A stretch of 64,000 bases of DNA from Desulfotruncus arcticus DSM 17038 (GCF_900113335.1 NZ_FOOX01000007.1:1-64000); one strand, 5' to 3'; shown: positions 13,838 to 24,147, numbered from the stretch's first letter. Numbers and translations are program-made. The notes: a model not told the origin generated them from the sequence alone.

Positions 13838-16462
13838 ATGTTAAAATTCATACGCAACTGGTTAGATGATAACTCAAAAGAAGTTAAGAGGCTGCAAAAA
13901 ACTGTTGATAAAATTAATCAAATTGAGCCCGAAATCAGTGCTCTTTCTGATGACGGGCTGCAGGCCATGACCCCGCAGCTGAAAGACCGGCTGGAGCAGG
14001 GCGCCTCGCTGGACGATATTTTGCCCGAGGCATTTGCGCTGGTGCGGGAAGCGTCACGGCGGGTGCTGGGCATGCGCCACTTTGATGTGCAGCTCATGGG
14101 CGGCATGGTGCTGCACCAGGGGAAAATTGCCGAAATGCGTACCGGTGAAGGTAAAACTCTTGTGGCCACGCTGCCGGTATACCTGAACGCCCTGGAGGGG
14201 TGTGGTGTGCACGTGGTTACGGTTAACGACTACCTGGCCCGGCGTGACAGTGAGTGGATGGGCCGGCTGTATAAGTTTCTGGGGCTTTCCGTGGGTCTGA
14301 TTGTGCACGGACTGGACTGGAACCAGCGCAAGGAAGCCTATAACTGTGACGTCACCTACGGCACCAACAACGAGTTTGGTTTTGACTATCTGCGGGATAA
14401 CATGGCGGTACGGGCCGACCAACTGGTGCAGCGGGAGCTTAATTACGCCATTGTGGACGAAGTTGACAGCATCCTGATCGATGAGGCCAGGACCCCGCTG
14501 ATTATTTCCGGCCAGGCCGACAAGGCCACCGACCTGTACTACACCTTTGCCCGGTTGGTGCCAAGGCTGAAAAAGGAAGACGACTTCACCGTGGACGAAA
14601 AGGCCCATACCGTTGTGCTGACCGAGGAGGGTGTGGCCCGGGTTGAGCAGATGCTGGGTGTGGAAAACCTGTACGATGATGTGAATATGGAACTGACCCA
14701 CCACCTGAACCAGGCGCTGAAGGCCCATGCTCTGATGAAGTGCGATCGGGATTACGTGGTAAAAGACGGTGAGGTAATCATTGTTGACGAGTTCACCGGC
14801 CGTCTCATGTTTGGCCGCCGTTACAGCGACGGGCTGCACCAGGCCATTGAGGCCAAGGAAGGCGTTAAAATTGAACGGGAGTCCCAGACCCTGGCCACCA
14901 TTACTTTTCAGAATTACTTCCGCATGTTTAGGAAGCTGGCCGGTATGACCGGTACAGCCGAAACAGAGCAGGAGGAATTCCGTAAAATTTATAGCCTGGA
15001 TGTAATTGTGGCCCCCACTAATAAGCCGATGATCCGGAAGGATATGCCTGATGTGGTTTATAAAACCGAGCGGGCTAAATTTGATGCTGTGGTGGAAGAG
15101 ATCGCCGAGCGCCATGCTATCGGCCAGCCTGTGCTGGTGGGTACCATTTCTATAGAAAAATCGGAAGTGTTAAGCGATATGCTGCGCCGCAGGGGTGTGC
15201 CGCACCAGGTGCTTAACGCTAAATTCCATGAAAAAGAGGCCGAAATCGTGGCTCAGGCCGGGCGTCTGGGCGCGGTGACCATAGCCACCAACATGGCCGG
15301 GCGTGGTACCGATATTCTGCTGGGCGGCAATCCGGAGTTTTTGGCCCAGGCCGAATTGCGGGGCCGGGATGATTACGACCCTGAAGACCCGGCCGGCGCT
15401 GAAAAGTATCAGCAGGTGCTGGAAAAATATAAAGGGTTGAGTGCAGAGGAGTACCGCAAAGTAGTGGAGCAGGGCGGGCTGCACATCATGGGCACCGAAC
15501 GCCATGAGAGCCGCCGCATTGACAACCAGCTGCGGGGCCGCGCCGGCCGTCAGGGGGACCCCGGGTCCAGCCAGTTCTTCAGTTCGCTGGAGGACGACCT
15601 GATGCGGCTGTTCGGCTCTGATAATATTGCCGGAATAATGGATAAACTGGGGTTAGAGGAAGATGTGCCCATTGAGCACGGGCTGATCACCAGATCGCTG
15701 GAAAGTGCCCAGAAACGGGTGGAAGGCCGTAACTTCAGTATCCGCAAGCACGTGCTGGAATATGACGATGTGATGAATCAGCAGAGGGAAGTTATTTACC
15801 AGCAGCGGATGAAGGTTCTGCTTGAGGAAAGCCTGAAAGACGTGGTTCTGCAGATGATCACTGATGCGGTGAGCCGGGCGGTGGAGATTTACGCGCCGGA
15901 TGGAGTCATTCCCGAGGAGTGGGATCTGGAGGGCCTGCTTACCCATGCCGAGCAGCTGTTCCTGCCCGGGCACCAGCTGCAGCCCGAAGATATCGAGGGA
16001 AATGGCCGTGATGCGCTGAAGGAATTCTTTACTGAGAAATCTATCGAAGCCTACGAGGCCCGCGAGGGTGAAATGGGCGCGGAAGTGATGCGGGAGCTCG
16101 AGCGGGTGGTGCTGCTGCGTATGGTGGATGAAAAGTGGATGGACCACCTGGACGCCATGGATCAGCTGAGGGAAGGCATCGGCCTGCGGGCCTACGGCCA
16201 AAAAGACCCCCTCATCGAGTATAAGTTTGAAAGCTACCAGATGTTTCAAAACATGGTGGAATCCATCCAGGATGATGTGGTCCGCTACGTCTTCCGGGTG
16301 AACGTGGTGCAGGCGCCCGAGCAGCGCCGGACTATTGAGAATAAGTACGAGGAAGAAGGGCCGGCCAAGCCGGTGCGTCGGGAAAACAGAGTGGGACGCA
16401 ATGACCCCTGCCCCTGCGGCAGCGGCAAAAAGTACAAAAAGTGCTGCGGCCGCGCCGGGTAA
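13838..16462 (+). CDS. secA: Preprotein translocase ATPase SecA
   Basis: SecA drives secreted proteins through SecYEG. The 874-residue protein has Walker [18 protein letters not shown] (about residues 99-115), the [23 protein letters not shown]-like motif, the [15 protein letters not shown] helicase motif VI region, and a C-terminal SEC-C zinc motif [13 protein letters not shown] that binds SecB-like partners, ribosomes and lipids. Length is standard. It starts at ATG 13838 after AGAAAGGTGA. prfB follows after 27 bases, so the two are probably cotranscribed, as in Bacillus. Confidence 0.98.
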   Translation: MLKFIRNWLDDNSKEVKRLQKTVDKINQIEPEISALSDDGLQAMTPQLKDRLEQGASLDDILPEAFALVREASRRVLGMRHFDVQLMGGMVLHQGKIAEMRTGEGKTLVATLPVYLNALEGCGVHVVTVNDYLARRDSEWMGRLYKFLGLSVGLIVHGLDWNQRKEAYNCDVTYGTNNEFGFDYLRDNMAVRADQLVQRELNYAIVDEVDSILIDEARTPLIISGQADKATDLYYTFARLVPRLKKEDDFTVDEKAHTVVLTEEGVARVEQMLGVENLYDDVNMELTHHLNQALKAHALMKCDRDYVVKDGEVIIVDEFTGRLMFGRRYSDGLHQAIEAKEGVKIERESQTLATITFQNYFRMFRKLAGMTGTAETEQEEFRKIYSLDVIVAPTNKPMIRKDMPDVVYKTERAKFDAVVEEIAERHAIGQPVLVGTISIEKSEVLSDMLRRRGVPHQVLNAKFHEKEAEIVAQAGRLGAVTIATNMAGRGTDILLGGNPEFLAQAELRGRDDYDPEDPAGAEKYQQVLEKYKGLSAEEYRKVVEQGGLHIMGTERHESRRIDNQLRGRAGRQGDPGSSQFFSSLEDDLMRLFGSDNIAGIMDKLGLEEDVPIEHGLITRSLESAQKRVEGRNFSIRKHVLEYDDVMNQQREVIYQQRMKVLLEESLKDVVLQMITDAVSRAVEIYAPDGVIPEEWDLEGLLTHAEQLFLPGHQLQPEDIEGNGRDALKEFFTEKSIEAYEAREGEMGAEVMRELERVVLLRMVDEKWMDHLDAMDQLREGIGLRAYGQKDPLIEYKFESYQMFQNMVESIQDDVVRYVFRVNVVQAPEQRRTIENKYEEEGPAKPVRRENRVGRNDPCPCGSGKKYKKCCGRAG

Positions 16463-16489
16463 ACTTTATATCAAAGGGAGTGAATTTGT

Positions 16490-17597
16490 TTGTTCAGTGA
16501 TTTGCGCAGGGAAGTGGAACCCCTGAATAAACGGGTGGCGGATTTGAGGGTTTCTCTTTGACATCGATAACAAAAAACTTAAAATAAGCGAACTGGAAAA
16601 AGAAATGATCAACCCGGGCTTTTGGGACGATCAGGCCCGGGCCCAGGAAGTTACCCAGACCGTTACCAGCTTGAAGGAACGCATCGAAACCTTTAATGAA
16701 CTTTTCAGCACATTGGAGGACTTTGAAGTTTTACTGGACCTTGGTGAGGAAGAGGACGACGGCCAGCTGGCGGGTGAAGCCGAAGCCGCACTGAAAGAAC
16801 TGCATAAGCTGGTGGCGGATATGGAGCTCCAGGTTATGCTGAGCGGCCCCTACGACGGCAGCAACGCCATTGTTTCCATGCACGCCGGGGCAGGGGGGAC
16901 CGAGGCCCAGGACTGGGTGGAAATGCTGCTGCGGATGTATACCCGCTGGGCGGAGAACCGCCGGTTTAAGGTTAACATTATGGATCTGCTGCCCGGTGAC
17001 GAGGCCGGAGTTAAGAGCGTCACCTTCGGGGTATCGGGCCAAAACGCTTATGGCTACCTGAGGTCCGAAAAGGGCGTGCACAGGCTGGTGCGTATTTCTC
17101 CCTTTGATGCCGCGGGCCGCAGGCATACTTCCTTTGCTTCGGTGGATGTGCTGCCCGAAGTGCAGGATGACCTGGACGTTGAAATCAACCCCGAGGACTT
17201 AAAAATAGACACTTACCGTTCAGGCGGAGCCGGCGGCCAGCACGTTAACAAGACCGATTCCGCCGTGCGCATCACCCACCTGCCCACCGGCATTGTGGTG
17301 CAATGCCAGAACGAGCGCTCCCAGCTTTCCAACCGGACCACCGCTATGAAACTGCTCAAAGCCAAACTGATCGACCTGGAGATGCGGAAGCGGGAATCGG
17401 AACTGGCCGAGATGCGCGGTGACCAGCAGGAAATTGCCTGGGGCAGCCAGATCAGGTCCTATGTTTTCCACCCCTATTCCCTGGTCAAGGACCACCGCAC
17501 CGGATTTGAGATGGGCAATGTCGACGCTGTTATGGACGGCGATATTGACGATTTTATAACCGCATATTTAAGGGAACAAGCCAAAAAAGGATTTTAG
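16490..17597 (+). CDS. prfB: Peptide chain release factor 2, with programmed +1 frameshift
   Basis: RF2 recognises UGA and UAA stop codons and releases the peptide. The first 23 codons run from TTG 16490 (AAGGGAG upstream) to CTT at 16556-16558 and meet TGA at 16559-16561. Skipping T 16559 gives GAC and a 345-codon continuation. The site TCTCTTTGAC, with an internal Shine-Dalgarno-like GAGGG just before it, matches the autoregulatory frameshift of bacterial prfB. The downstream protein has the GGQ loop ([20 protein letters not shown]) and the SPFD anticodon tripeptide region ([17 protein letters not shown]). The product is about 369 residues. Confidence 0.96.
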
Positions 17598-17618
17598 ATA
17601 ATTTAAAGAACCCGGGAG

Positions 17619-17648
17619 GAGCCCTGTAACAGGGCTCTTCTGCTTTGT
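17619..17648 (+). terminator. Rho-independent terminator after prfB
   Basis: GAGCCCTG and CAGGGCTC form an 8-bp stem around TAA, followed by TTCTGCTTTG. The T-run is imperfect. Confidence 0.75.
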
Positions 17649-17812
17649 TGGTGCAAAGCTAATATTTAGACTTATTTCGACAAGCAGGAAGGATTATCAA
17701 AGTTAATGAAAGAAATATACTTCGTTTGATATGTTATCATTTGCCGCGGTGGAATACGATGCCACAACCGGGACAAGCTAAAATAGTGCACGATTGATAC
17801 GGGGAGTTTGCT

Positions 17813-18694
17813 ATGTCCTGGAAAAATATATGGGAATTTGTCTGGGTTACCATAGGGGTCATTTTTACTGCCCTGGGGCTGGATATGTTCCTTATTCCCA
17901 ATAAAATTGCCGCGGGCGGGGTCAGCGGTATCGCTACTATTATTCACTATGTAACCGGTTCGCCGGTGGGCCTGACCATGCTGGCGTTAAACGTGCCGCT
18001 GTTTATTATGGGCATCTACCGGCTGGGGCTGACCTTTGGGTTCCGGTCCCTTTACGGCACCCTTAGCCTGTCGGTCGTGGTGGACTTCTTTGAGGTTTTT
18101 GTGCCTGTCCCCACCAGGGAACCTTTATTGGCCGCGCTGTTTGGCGGGGTTCTGGTGGGTTTGGGTCTGGGGCTGGTTTTTAAGTACAGGGGCACTACAG
18201 GCGGTACCGATCTGGCTGCTGCCGTACTGCGCACATATACCGGGGTTAACATCGGGCAGCTGCTGTTTCTGGTGGATGCCACGGTAGTCCTGGCGGCGGG
18301 ATTGGTTTTTAATTCCTGGGAATTGGCGCTGTACGCGCTGATAACCATTTTTGTAACCGCCTGGATGATAGATCTGGTGCAGGAGGGTATAAATTATACC
18401 AAGGCATTTTACATATTTTCCGACCGGACGGAGGAAATTGCTTTAAAGGTTCTGCATGACCTGGGGCGGGGCGCCACTGCTTTAAAAGCGCGGGGGCTGT
18501 TTACCGGCAGCGACCGGGAGGTCATCCTCACCGTGGTAAACAGGTCGGAGGTCGGCAGGCTGAAGGAAATGGTTTTCCAGGTAGACCCGGATGCGTTTAT
18601 TATTATCGCTGATATCCGGGAAGTCCTGGGGGAAGGGTTTAAAGAGGCAGTAGTCAGTAGTCAGGAGACAGGAGTCAGGAGAAGAAAAACATAG
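17813..18694 (+). CDS. YitT-family membrane protein (YvjA-like) with DUF2179 domain
   Basis: This 293-residue protein has five to six transmembrane helices (DUF161/YitT_membrane, residues 5-185, with AAGGVSGIATIIHY and KYRGTTGGTDLAA) followed by a soluble DUF2179 domain (about 195-280, IFSDRTEEIALKVLHDLGRG ... DPDAFIIIADIREVLGEGF). The molecular function is unknown. B. subtilis yvjA occupies the same neighbourhood near prfB and ftsE. Its last 15 or so residues (KEAVVSSQETGVRRRKT) and stop are encoded by a heptamer array that overlaps the 3' end, so this tail is probably not native. Confidence 0.9.
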   Translation: MSWKNIWEFVWVTIGVIFTALGLDMFLIPNKIAAGGVSGIATIIHYVTGSPVGLTMLALNVPLFIMGIYRLGLTFGFRSLYGTLSLSVVVDFFEVFVPVPTREPLLAALFGGVLVGLGLGLVFKYRGTTGGTDLAAAVLRTYTGVNIGQLLFLVDATVVLAAGLVFNSWELALYALITIFVTAWMIDLVQEGINYTKAFYIFSDRTEEIALKVLHDLGRGATALKARGLFTGSDREVILTVVNRSEVGRLKEMVFQVDPDAFIIIADIREVLGEGFKEAVVSSQETGVRRRKT

Positions 18695-18764
18695 GAGATA
18701 GGAGACAGGAGTCAGTATTAGAGAAATCGCTCTATAATATTCTGAATTCTGACTCCTGAATACT
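18649..18764 (+). repeat. Heptamer array between yitT and transketolase N
   Basis: The left arm (AGTAGTCAGTAGTCAGGAG and further units, 18650-18713) overlaps the coding end of the YitT gene. A core (AGAGAAATCGCTCTATAATA) follows, then a right arm (TTCTGAATTCTGACTCCTGA, 18740-18760). GGAGG of the next gene begins 5-10 bases later. Confidence 0.85.
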
Positions 18765-18779
18765 ATTTTGGAGGTAAAT

Positions 18780-19601
18780 ATGAGCAATCAGGAAGAAAAG
18801 CAGGCCAAACTAAAAGAAAAGGCCAGGATTATCAGACGCCATATTGTATCCATGGTTGGTGCGGCCGGCTCCGGCCACCCGGGTGGGTCCCTGTCGGCGG
18901 CTGATATTGTCACCGCCCTCTATTTCGATGTGCTGCGGGTGGATCCGCAGCGCCCGGACTGGCCGGACCGCGACAGGTTCGTTTTATCCAAAGGCCACGC
19001 GGCGCCGGTGCTGTATGCCGCGCTGGCGGAAAAGGGCTATATCCCGGCCGAAAAGCTGCAAACCCTGCGCCAGCTGGGCAGTCCGCTGCAGGGCCACCCC
19101 GATATGCGCAAGGTGCCCGGGGTGGAGATGTCCACCGGTTCCCTGGGACAGGGATTCTCAGCGGCCAACGGCATGGCCCTGGCCGGGAAACTGGACGGGC
19201 GGGACTACCGGGTGTATGTGCTGCTGGGTGACGGGGAAATCCAGGAGGGACAGGTTTGGGAAGCGGCTATGGCTGCGGCTCACTACAAGCTGGATAATAT
19301 TATCGCTTTTCTCGATTACAACGGCCTGCAAATCGACGGCCCCGTCGATCAGGTGATGTCACCGGAACCCGTGGCCGATAAATGGCGCGCTTTTGGCTGG
19401 GACGTGCAGGAAATCGACGGCCATGACTTTGGACAAATATTGGCTGCCGTTTCCAAAGCGCAGGAAACAAAGGGCCGGCCCAGCATAATCATTGCCACGA
19501 CGGTAAAGGGCAAAGGGGTTTCCTTTATGGAAAATCAGGTGGGTTGGCACGGGTCGGCCCCGAAGCCCGAGCAGGTGGAGCAGGCCCTGTCGGAGTTATA
19601 A
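18780..19601 (+). CDS. Transketolase, N-terminal (TPP-binding) subunit
   Basis: This 273-residue half-transketolase carries the thiamine-diphosphate motif ([20 protein letters not shown], about residues 147-166, ending in the expected NxxxxxDYNG) and the [13 protein letters not shown] substrate region. Together with the next gene it forms a full transketolase that moves two-carbon units in the pentose phosphate pathway, or possibly a DXS-like relative. ATG 18780 has GGAGG five bases upstream. Split transketolases are common in anaerobic Firmicutes and archaea. A 51-base gap separates the two halves. Confidence 0.93.
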   Translation: MSNQEEKQAKLKEKARIIRRHIVSMVGAAGSGHPGGSLSAADIVTALYFDVLRVDPQRPDWPDRDRFVLSKGHAAPVLYAALAEKGYIPAEKLQTLRQLGSPLQGHPDMRKVPGVEMSTGSLGQGFSAANGMALAGKLDGRDYRVYVLLGDGEIQEGQVWEAAMAAAHYKLDNIIAFLDYNGLQIDGPVDQVMSPEPVADKWRAFGWDVQEIDGHDFGQILAAVSKAQETKGRPSIIIATTVKGKGVSFMENQVGWHGSAPKPEQVEQALSEL

Positions 19602-19614
19602 GCTATAAATCAGC

Positions 19615-19633
19615 GGGCGGACAGGTTCGTCCG
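19615..19633. repeat. Imperfect GGCGGAC palindrome between transketolase halves
   Basis: GGGCGGACAGGTTCGTCCG resembles the inner part of the palindrome at 8297-8326. It lies just ahead of the AGGAGG site of the next gene. Confidence 0.4.
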
Positions 19634-19652
19634 ACCATACAGGAGGTTGATT

Positions 19653-20606
19653 ATGAGTCAAAAAATTGCCACCCGGGAAGCCTACGGGGCGGCGCTGGTG
19701 GAACTGGGCAAGAAAAACCGGGACGTGGTGGTGCTGGACGCCGACTTGTCCAAGTCCACCAAAACCGCGGATTTTGGCAAGGCGTTTCCGGAAAGGTTTT
19801 TCGATATGGGGATAGCCGAGCAGAATATGATGGGAACAGCCGCGGGCTTCGCTGCGTCCGGAAAGACGCCTTTTGCCAGTTCTTTTGCCGTGTTTGCCAC
19901 GGGGCGGGTTTACGACCAGATCAGGAACAGTATCGCCTATCCCCGGCTGAACGTCAAAATTGGAGCCACTCACGCTGGTATTACGGTGGGTGAGGACGGC
20001 GCCTCCCATCAGGCTGTGGAAGACATTGCCATGATGCGGTGCCTGCCCAATATGACAGTTTTTGTGCCGGCTGATGCCATGGAAACCAGGGCTGCCGTGC
20101 TGGCGGCGGCTGAAATTGACGGCCCGGTTTACATTAGATTGGGCCGCTCGGGAGTTCCGGTACTGCATGATGAAAGCAGCTTTAATTTTGAGCCCGGACG
20201 GGCTATGGTACTGCGTGAAGGTAAAGACGCGGCTGTGGTTGCCTGCGGCATTATGGTCAGCGCGGCCCTGGAAGCCGCGGAGATACTGGCGGGCGAGGGT
20301 GTTTCCGTGCTGGTGCTGGATATGCACACCATTAAGCCCCTGGACGAGCAGGCTCTGGTGGAGGCGGCCCGGGCCACCGGTGCGGTGGTTACAGCCGAGG
20401 AGCACAGCATTTTGGGCGGCCTGGGCGGGGCCGTGGCGGAAGCGTTATCTGAGCATTACCCGGTGCCGGTGCTCCGGGTGGGGGTGCGCGACACCTTCGG
20501 CGAGTCGGGCAAACCCCAGGAGCTGCTGGAGAAATACGGTCTTACCGCGGCTGGAATTGTCATGGCGGTTAAGCAGGTTGTTCAGAAAAAACGCAGTAGT
20601 CAGTAG
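19653..20606 (+). CDS. Transketolase, C-terminal subunit
   Basis: This 317-residue protein covers the pyrimidine-binding and C-terminal domains of transketolase. The catalytic Glu region is FDMGIAEQNMMGTAAGFA (about residues 50-67), HAGITVGEDGASHQAVED follows, and the Rossmann-like C-domain ends SILGGLGGAVAEALSEHY. I chose ATG 19653 because AGGAGG lies seven bases upstream. It is the partner of the preceding subunit in one operon. The last codons and stop (KKRSSQ) overlap the beginning of a heptamer array. Confidence 0.93.
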   Translation: MSQKIATREAYGAALVELGKKNRDVVVLDADLSKSTKTADFGKAFPERFFDMGIAEQNMMGTAAGFAASGKTPFASSFAVFATGRVYDQIRNSIAYPRLNVKIGATHAGITVGEDGASHQAVEDIAMMRCLPNMTVFVPADAMETRAAVLAAAEIDGPVYIRLGRSGVPVLHDESSFNFEPGRAMVLREGKDAAVVACGIMVSAALEAAEILAGEGVSVLVLDMHTIKPLDEQALVEAARATGAVVTAEEHSILGGLGGAVAEALSEHYPVPVLRVGVRDTFGESGKPQELLEKYGLTAAGIVMAVKQVVQKKRSSQ

Positions 20607-20893
20607 TTAGTAGTCAGGAGAAAAAGATAAAAGAATAGGAAACGGGAGACGGGATGTCAAGACCCGATTCTTGCGTTCCAGCTTTACCTTCCGGTTTCAT
20701 TAAGTTAGGTGCGTTCCATGATGCGGAATTAATAAAAGCGTGCGCTGTTGAATTTAATAGCCGCGCTTTTTTTGTTATAATTTTTTATCGCTATCGCTGC
20801 CATTGCCGGTGCCGTGTTAGCGGCTAAGTAGTCAGAATGCTTTAACCTCGATTCTTTTATTCTGACTCCTGACTCCTGAATTCTGTCTCCTGC
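20595..20893 (+). repeat. Split heptamer array plus unexplained insert between transketolase and ftsE
   Basis: A left arm (AGTAGTCAGTAGTTAGTAGT, 20595-20625) and a right arm (ATTCTGACTCCTGACTCCTG, 20859-20890), with an extra AGTCAGAAT at 20829, are separated by about 200 bases rather than the usual 30. Between them an open frame of about 54 codons starts at ATG 20655 (MSRPDSCVPALPSGF); I do not recognise it. A hairpin with a T-run lies at about 20737-20773. Confidence 0.6.
20737..20773 (+). terminator. Probable terminator of the transketolase operon
   Basis: AAAGCG and CGCTTT close a stem with a long AT-rich apical part, followed by TTTTTTT. The loop is large, so strength is uncertain. Confidence 0.5.
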
Positions 20894-21028
20894 TGTTTTT
20901 ACTTTTTTTCAAAGATTTGCATGTTTTCGGATAAAGGTTCCTAAAACCAACAGGAAATTATAATTCTTTGTCGAATAATTAAGTCCAATAGTTAATATTT
21001 AATCAGTTAAAGTATTTGAGGTGCTGTC

Positions 21029-21715
21029 ATGATCCAAATGCATAATGTTTCCAAGATCTATGAAAACGGTGTTAAGGCCCTCAATGATGTCACCATCCAC
21101 ATTAAAAAAGGGGAATTTGTGTTTCTTGTGGGTCCCAGCGGAGCCGGAAAATCAACCTTGACCAAGCTGATCTGCCGGGAGGAGCTGCCCAGCAGGGGGC
21201 AGGTGGTCATCAACGGCCGCAGTTTGTCCAGAATGAAAAACCGGGAGGTTCCTTACCTGAGGCGCAAAATCGGCATGGTTTTTCAGGATTTTCGACTTAT
21301 TCCTACAAAAACTGTTTTTGAAAATGTAGCTTTTGCACTGGAGATAACCGGGGCATCGAATAAAGAAATTAAAAAGGTTGTTCCCATGGTATTACGCATG
21401 GTGGGTCTCGAAAAAAAGGCCAAGATGCTGCCGGCGCATCTTTCGGGTGGCGAGCAGCAGCGCACCAGCGTGGCCCGGGCCATCGTCAATAACCCCTTAT
21501 TGCTTTTGGCCGACGAGCCGACGGGCAATCTTGACCCCGACAATTCATGGGAGTTGATGAAGCTGTTCCTGGACATCAACCGCCGGGGCACCACTATTAT
21601 CATGGCTACTCACGCCTGGGACATAGTGGATGAAATGAAAAGGCGGGTTATTGCCTTAAGCAACGGCAGTATTATTCGAGACCAAGAAGGCGGGGTTTAC
21701 GGTCATGAATCTTAA
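21029..21715 (+). CDS. ftsE: Cell-division ABC transporter ATPase FtsE
   Basis: FtsE is the ATPase of the FtsEX complex that switches on peptidoglycan hydrolases during division or elongation. The 228-residue protein has Walker A GPSGAGKST (about residues 36-44), the Q-loop, signature LSGGEQQRTSVARA, Walker B LLLADEPTGNLD, and the switch His in ATHAWD. The sequence class (MIQMHNVSKIYENGVKALND) is FtsE rather than LolD. It overlaps ftsX by 11 bases. The first gene of the operon is preceded by about 130 AT-rich bases. Confidence 0.97.
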   Translation: MIQMHNVSKIYENGVKALNDVTIHIKKGEFVFLVGPSGAGKSTLTKLICREELPSRGQVVINGRSLSRMKNREVPYLRRKIGMVFQDFRLIPTKTVFENVAFALEITGASNKEIKKVVPMVLRMVGLEKKAKMLPAHLSGGEQQRTSVARAIVNNPLLLLADEPTGNLDPDNSWELMKLFLDINRRGTTIIMATHAWDIVDEMKRRVIALSNGSIIRDQEGGVYGHES

Positions 21716-22592
21716 TGTCATCAAGTATTACTTGCGCGAAGCCGCCCGGTCCATGCTGCGCAACAGCTGGCTGTCTCTTGCCTCGGTGGGGACCATTATC
21801 ATTTCTCTGCTGATCCTTGGCAGTACGGTGCTGCTGGTGATGAATGTCCGGCATGTCGCCACTTCGGTTGAATCCAGTCTGGAAATAACGGTGTTTTTGG
21901 AGGACGATTTAAGTGACGAGACTCTGGATCAGATGGAGGAGGAAATAAAGTTTGTGCCCGGGGTTGCCAGTGTTGATTTTGTCACTAAGCAACAGGCACT
22001 GGTGGATATGAAGGCAAGCTTTGGAGACAAGGCCGGGCTTTTAGACGGCCTGGAGAAGGACAACCCTCTGCCAAACTCTTTCAGGATAAAAACCACCAGA
22101 GCTGAAATAGTACCGGAGGCAGCGCGCCAGATGGAAAAAATGAACGGCGTGGAACAAGTCCGCTATGGGCAGGGAGTGGTGGAAAAATTACTCTCCCTGA
22201 CGCACTGGGTGCGCATCTGGGGCTCGATAACCATAGTTGTGCTGGGTGTGGCAGCTATATTTCTAATTGCCACCACCATCCGCATGTCGGTTTTTGCCAG
22301 GCGGAGGGAAATTGGCATTATGAAAATGCTGGGAGCAACCAATTTGTTCGTGAGGATGCCTTTTATGCTGGAAGGGATGATTCTTGGGCTGGCAGGAGGG
22401 CTGGTGGCTGTGCTGATAATTAATTTCAGCTACCTGTCCTTGCTGAATAAGGTTATAGTTACGCTTCCTTTTATCCAGCTGCTGGACGATCCAACTACAA
22501 TTTATCAGGTGTTGGGCGGACTGCTGGGACTTGGTTTCGGTATTGGCGCCATAGGGAGTAGTATCTCTCTGCGCCGGTTTTTAAAGGTATAG
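21705..22592 (+). CDS. ftsX: Cell-division membrane protein FtsX
   Basis: This 295-residue membrane partner of FtsE has one N-terminal transmembrane helix (about residues 22-44) and an extracellular loop (about 50-165, [20 protein letters not shown] ... [11 protein letters not shown]) expected to contact the hydrolase. Three further helices with the FtsX/MacB signature follow ([20 protein letters not shown], then [20 protein letters not shown]). The order ftsE-ftsX-M23 peptidase indicates that the next gene is the target hydrolase. Confidence 0.96.
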   Translation: MNLNVIKYYLREAARSMLRNSWLSLASVGTIIISLLILGSTVLLVMNVRHVATSVESSLEITVFLEDDLSDETLDQMEEEIKFVPGVASVDFVTKQQALVDMKASFGDKAGLLDGLEKDNPLPNSFRIKTTRAEIVPEAARQMEKMNGVEQVRYGQGVVEKLLSLTHWVRIWGSITIVVLGVAAIFLIATTIRMSVFARRREIGIMKMLGATNLFVRMPFMLEGMILGLAGGLVAVLIINFSYLSLLNKVIVTLPFIQLLDDPTTIYQVLGGLLGLGFGIGAIGSSISLRRFLKV

Positions 22593-22627
22593 ACGTATCA
22601 GTTTCTTGGGAACGGGGGTTACTACGG

Positions 22628-23761
22628 TTGAGTTCGAAATGGAAACAAAAAGTGGCCGCAGCCGTGCTGGCCGCTGCCATGCTTTCCGGCTGCGGGACGG
22701 CTTATGGCGCGACCTTGCAGGAAATGCTGCAGCAGACCAGACAGAAATTGCAGCAAACAAAGCAGAAGGCAGCCAGTAAAAAAAATGAAGTAAACAGTTA
22801 TGCCAATGATGTAGCCGCGCTGGACAGGGAAATTAACCTGAAAAATCAGGAGATTAACAATCTCAGCGCCCAGCTCGACCAGGCCCTGGCCAGTCTGGAT
22901 AAAAACGAGCGGGAGCTGAAACAAGCCGAGGAGAAACTTCAGGCCAGCACTGAAGAATTGCACAAACGGGTGCGGGGCATGTATGAAAACGGTACTGTCA
23001 ATTACCTCGACGTGCTGCTGGCTTCACGAGATTTTGGTGATTTTTTGAACCGCTATGAGATGCTTAAGCGGGTGGTGTCCAGGGATGCCGGCGTAGTTGA
23101 AGAAGTCGAGGCGTTAAAGCAGGGGTTGGAGCAAAAAAGAAAGGCTTTGCAGCAGCAGAAACAAACCATAGCCTCTTTAATGGAACGCCAGCAAGCGGCA
23201 CGAATGGACCTTGCCTCCAGAAGCGAAGAAAAACGCCAGATGCTGGGGGATTCCAAAAAGGATTTAACCCAATACCAGGCTGAAGTTGCGGCGCTGGAAG
23301 AAAAAGAAGAAGCTATCATCAGCGAGATAGCCAGGCAAAGCAGCCCGCAGCAGCCGGCTGCCACCGGGGCCTATATCTGGCCGCTGCCGGGGCGTACCAG
23401 CATATCATCTCCTTTTGGCTACCGCATTCACCCGATTCTTAAGACCAGCAGGCTGCACGCCGGGGTTGATATTCCGGCCCCCACCGGTACTCTGGTACAA
23501 GCCACTCAGGGCGGAACAGTGATTAATGTAAGCTATATGAGCGGTTATGGCAATGTGGTTATGATTGACCACGGGGGCGGCATTGTTTCACTGTATGGTC
23601 ACTTATCCGCTCAGTTGGTTGGTCAAGGACAGACGGTGGAAAAGGGGCAAACCATTGCCAAGGTAGGCAGCACGGGAATGTCCACCGGACCGCACCTGCA
23701 CTTTGAGATGAGGAAAAACGGCACGGCGGTTAACCCCATGAATTATGTTTCACCAGGGTAA
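22628..23761 (+). CDS. Coiled-coil LytM/M23 peptidoglycan endopeptidase, probable FtsEX target
   Basis: This 377-residue exported protein begins with a signal peptide containing a lipobox-like LSGC (about residues 19-22), so it may be a lipoprotein. A long coiled coil spans about 30-230 ([15 protein letters not shown] ... [15 protein letters not shown]), followed by a LytM domain (about 250-377). The zinc ligands are all present: HAGVD, GHLS and HLHF. Unlike E. coli EnvC it therefore looks catalytically competent. In position and layout it corresponds to the EnvC/PcsB/CwlO group controlled by FtsEX. It starts at TTG 22628, 35 bases after ftsX. Confidence 0.93.
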   Translation: MSSKWKQKVAAAVLAAAMLSGCGTAYGATLQEMLQQTRQKLQQTKQKAASKKNEVNSYANDVAALDREINLKNQEINNLSAQLDQALASLDKNERELKQAEEKLQASTEELHKRVRGMYENGTVNYLDVLLASRDFGDFLNRYEMLKRVVSRDAGVVEEVEALKQGLEQKRKALQQQKQTIASLMERQQAARMDLASRSEEKRQMLGDSKKDLTQYQAEVAALEEKEEAIISEIARQSSPQQPAATGAYIWPLPGRTSISSPFGYRIHPILKTSRLHAGVDIPAPTGTLVQATQGGTVINVSYMSGYGNVVMIDHGGGIVSLYGHLSAQLVGQGQTVEKGQTIAKVGSTGMSTGPHLHFEMRKNGTAVNPMNYVSPG

Positions 23762-23765
23762 AAAA

Positions 23766-23850
23766 CAGGAGTCAGGAGTCAGTAGTCAGGAGAAAAAGAT
23801 AGGAGACAATTATTTATTCTGACTCCTGAATTATGACTTCTAAATAAGGA
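23766..23850 (+). repeat. Heptamer array after the LytM gene
   Basis: The left arm AGGAGTCAGGAGTCAGTAGT starts at 23768, the spacer is AGATAGGAGACAATTATT, and the right arm TTCTGACTCCTGAATTATGA starts at 23818. Its end runs directly into the terminator stem. Confidence 0.85.
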
Positions 23851-23886
23851 GACAGGTTTTGGCAAAATACGACCTGTCTCCTTTTT
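23846..23886 (+). terminator. Strong terminator of the ftsEX operon
   Basis: AAGGAGACAGGT and ACCTGTCTCCTT form a 12-bp stem with a 14-base loop, followed by TTTG. The arms resemble array units (GGAGACAG), so the terminator may have evolved from the repeat. Confidence 0.85.
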
Positions 23887-23936
23887 GTTAGCTATTGTAA
23901 TTCAACAGGCTATTATGTAGTATAATATGGTATGAC

Positions 23937-24125
23937 TAATCAGGAGTCAGAATGAGAGAACGGTTTATTATCTCCTAAGTATTTTAGAATTCTGACTACT
24001 GAACTCTGAATGCCTAAAGAAAACAATTATGACTAATCAGGAGTCAGGAGTCAGAATTAAGTGATGGCTAATTGGTCTCAAAGTATTTTAGAATTCTGAC
24101 TCCTGACTCCTGAATTCTGAATACT
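23937..24125 (+). repeat. Two adjacent heptamer-array elements upstream of ctpB (family type locus)
   Basis: Copy one (23937-24016) reads CAGGAGTCAGAATGAGAGAA, core CGGTTTATTATCTCC, then AATTCTGACTACTGAACTCT. Copy two (24033-24125) has a two-unit left arm and a four-unit right arm (ATTCTGACTCCTGACTCCTG and on). Left arms are runs of the 7-mer GTCAGNA and right arms runs of its reverse complement TNCTGAC, so each element is a long imperfect palindrome around an AGAGAACGGTTTAT-like core. Both copies are preceded by the same TATGACTAAT, which suggests duplication of one element. Confidence 0.9.
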
Positions 24126-24147
24126 TGATGTCTTAGGGAGGTTTAGC

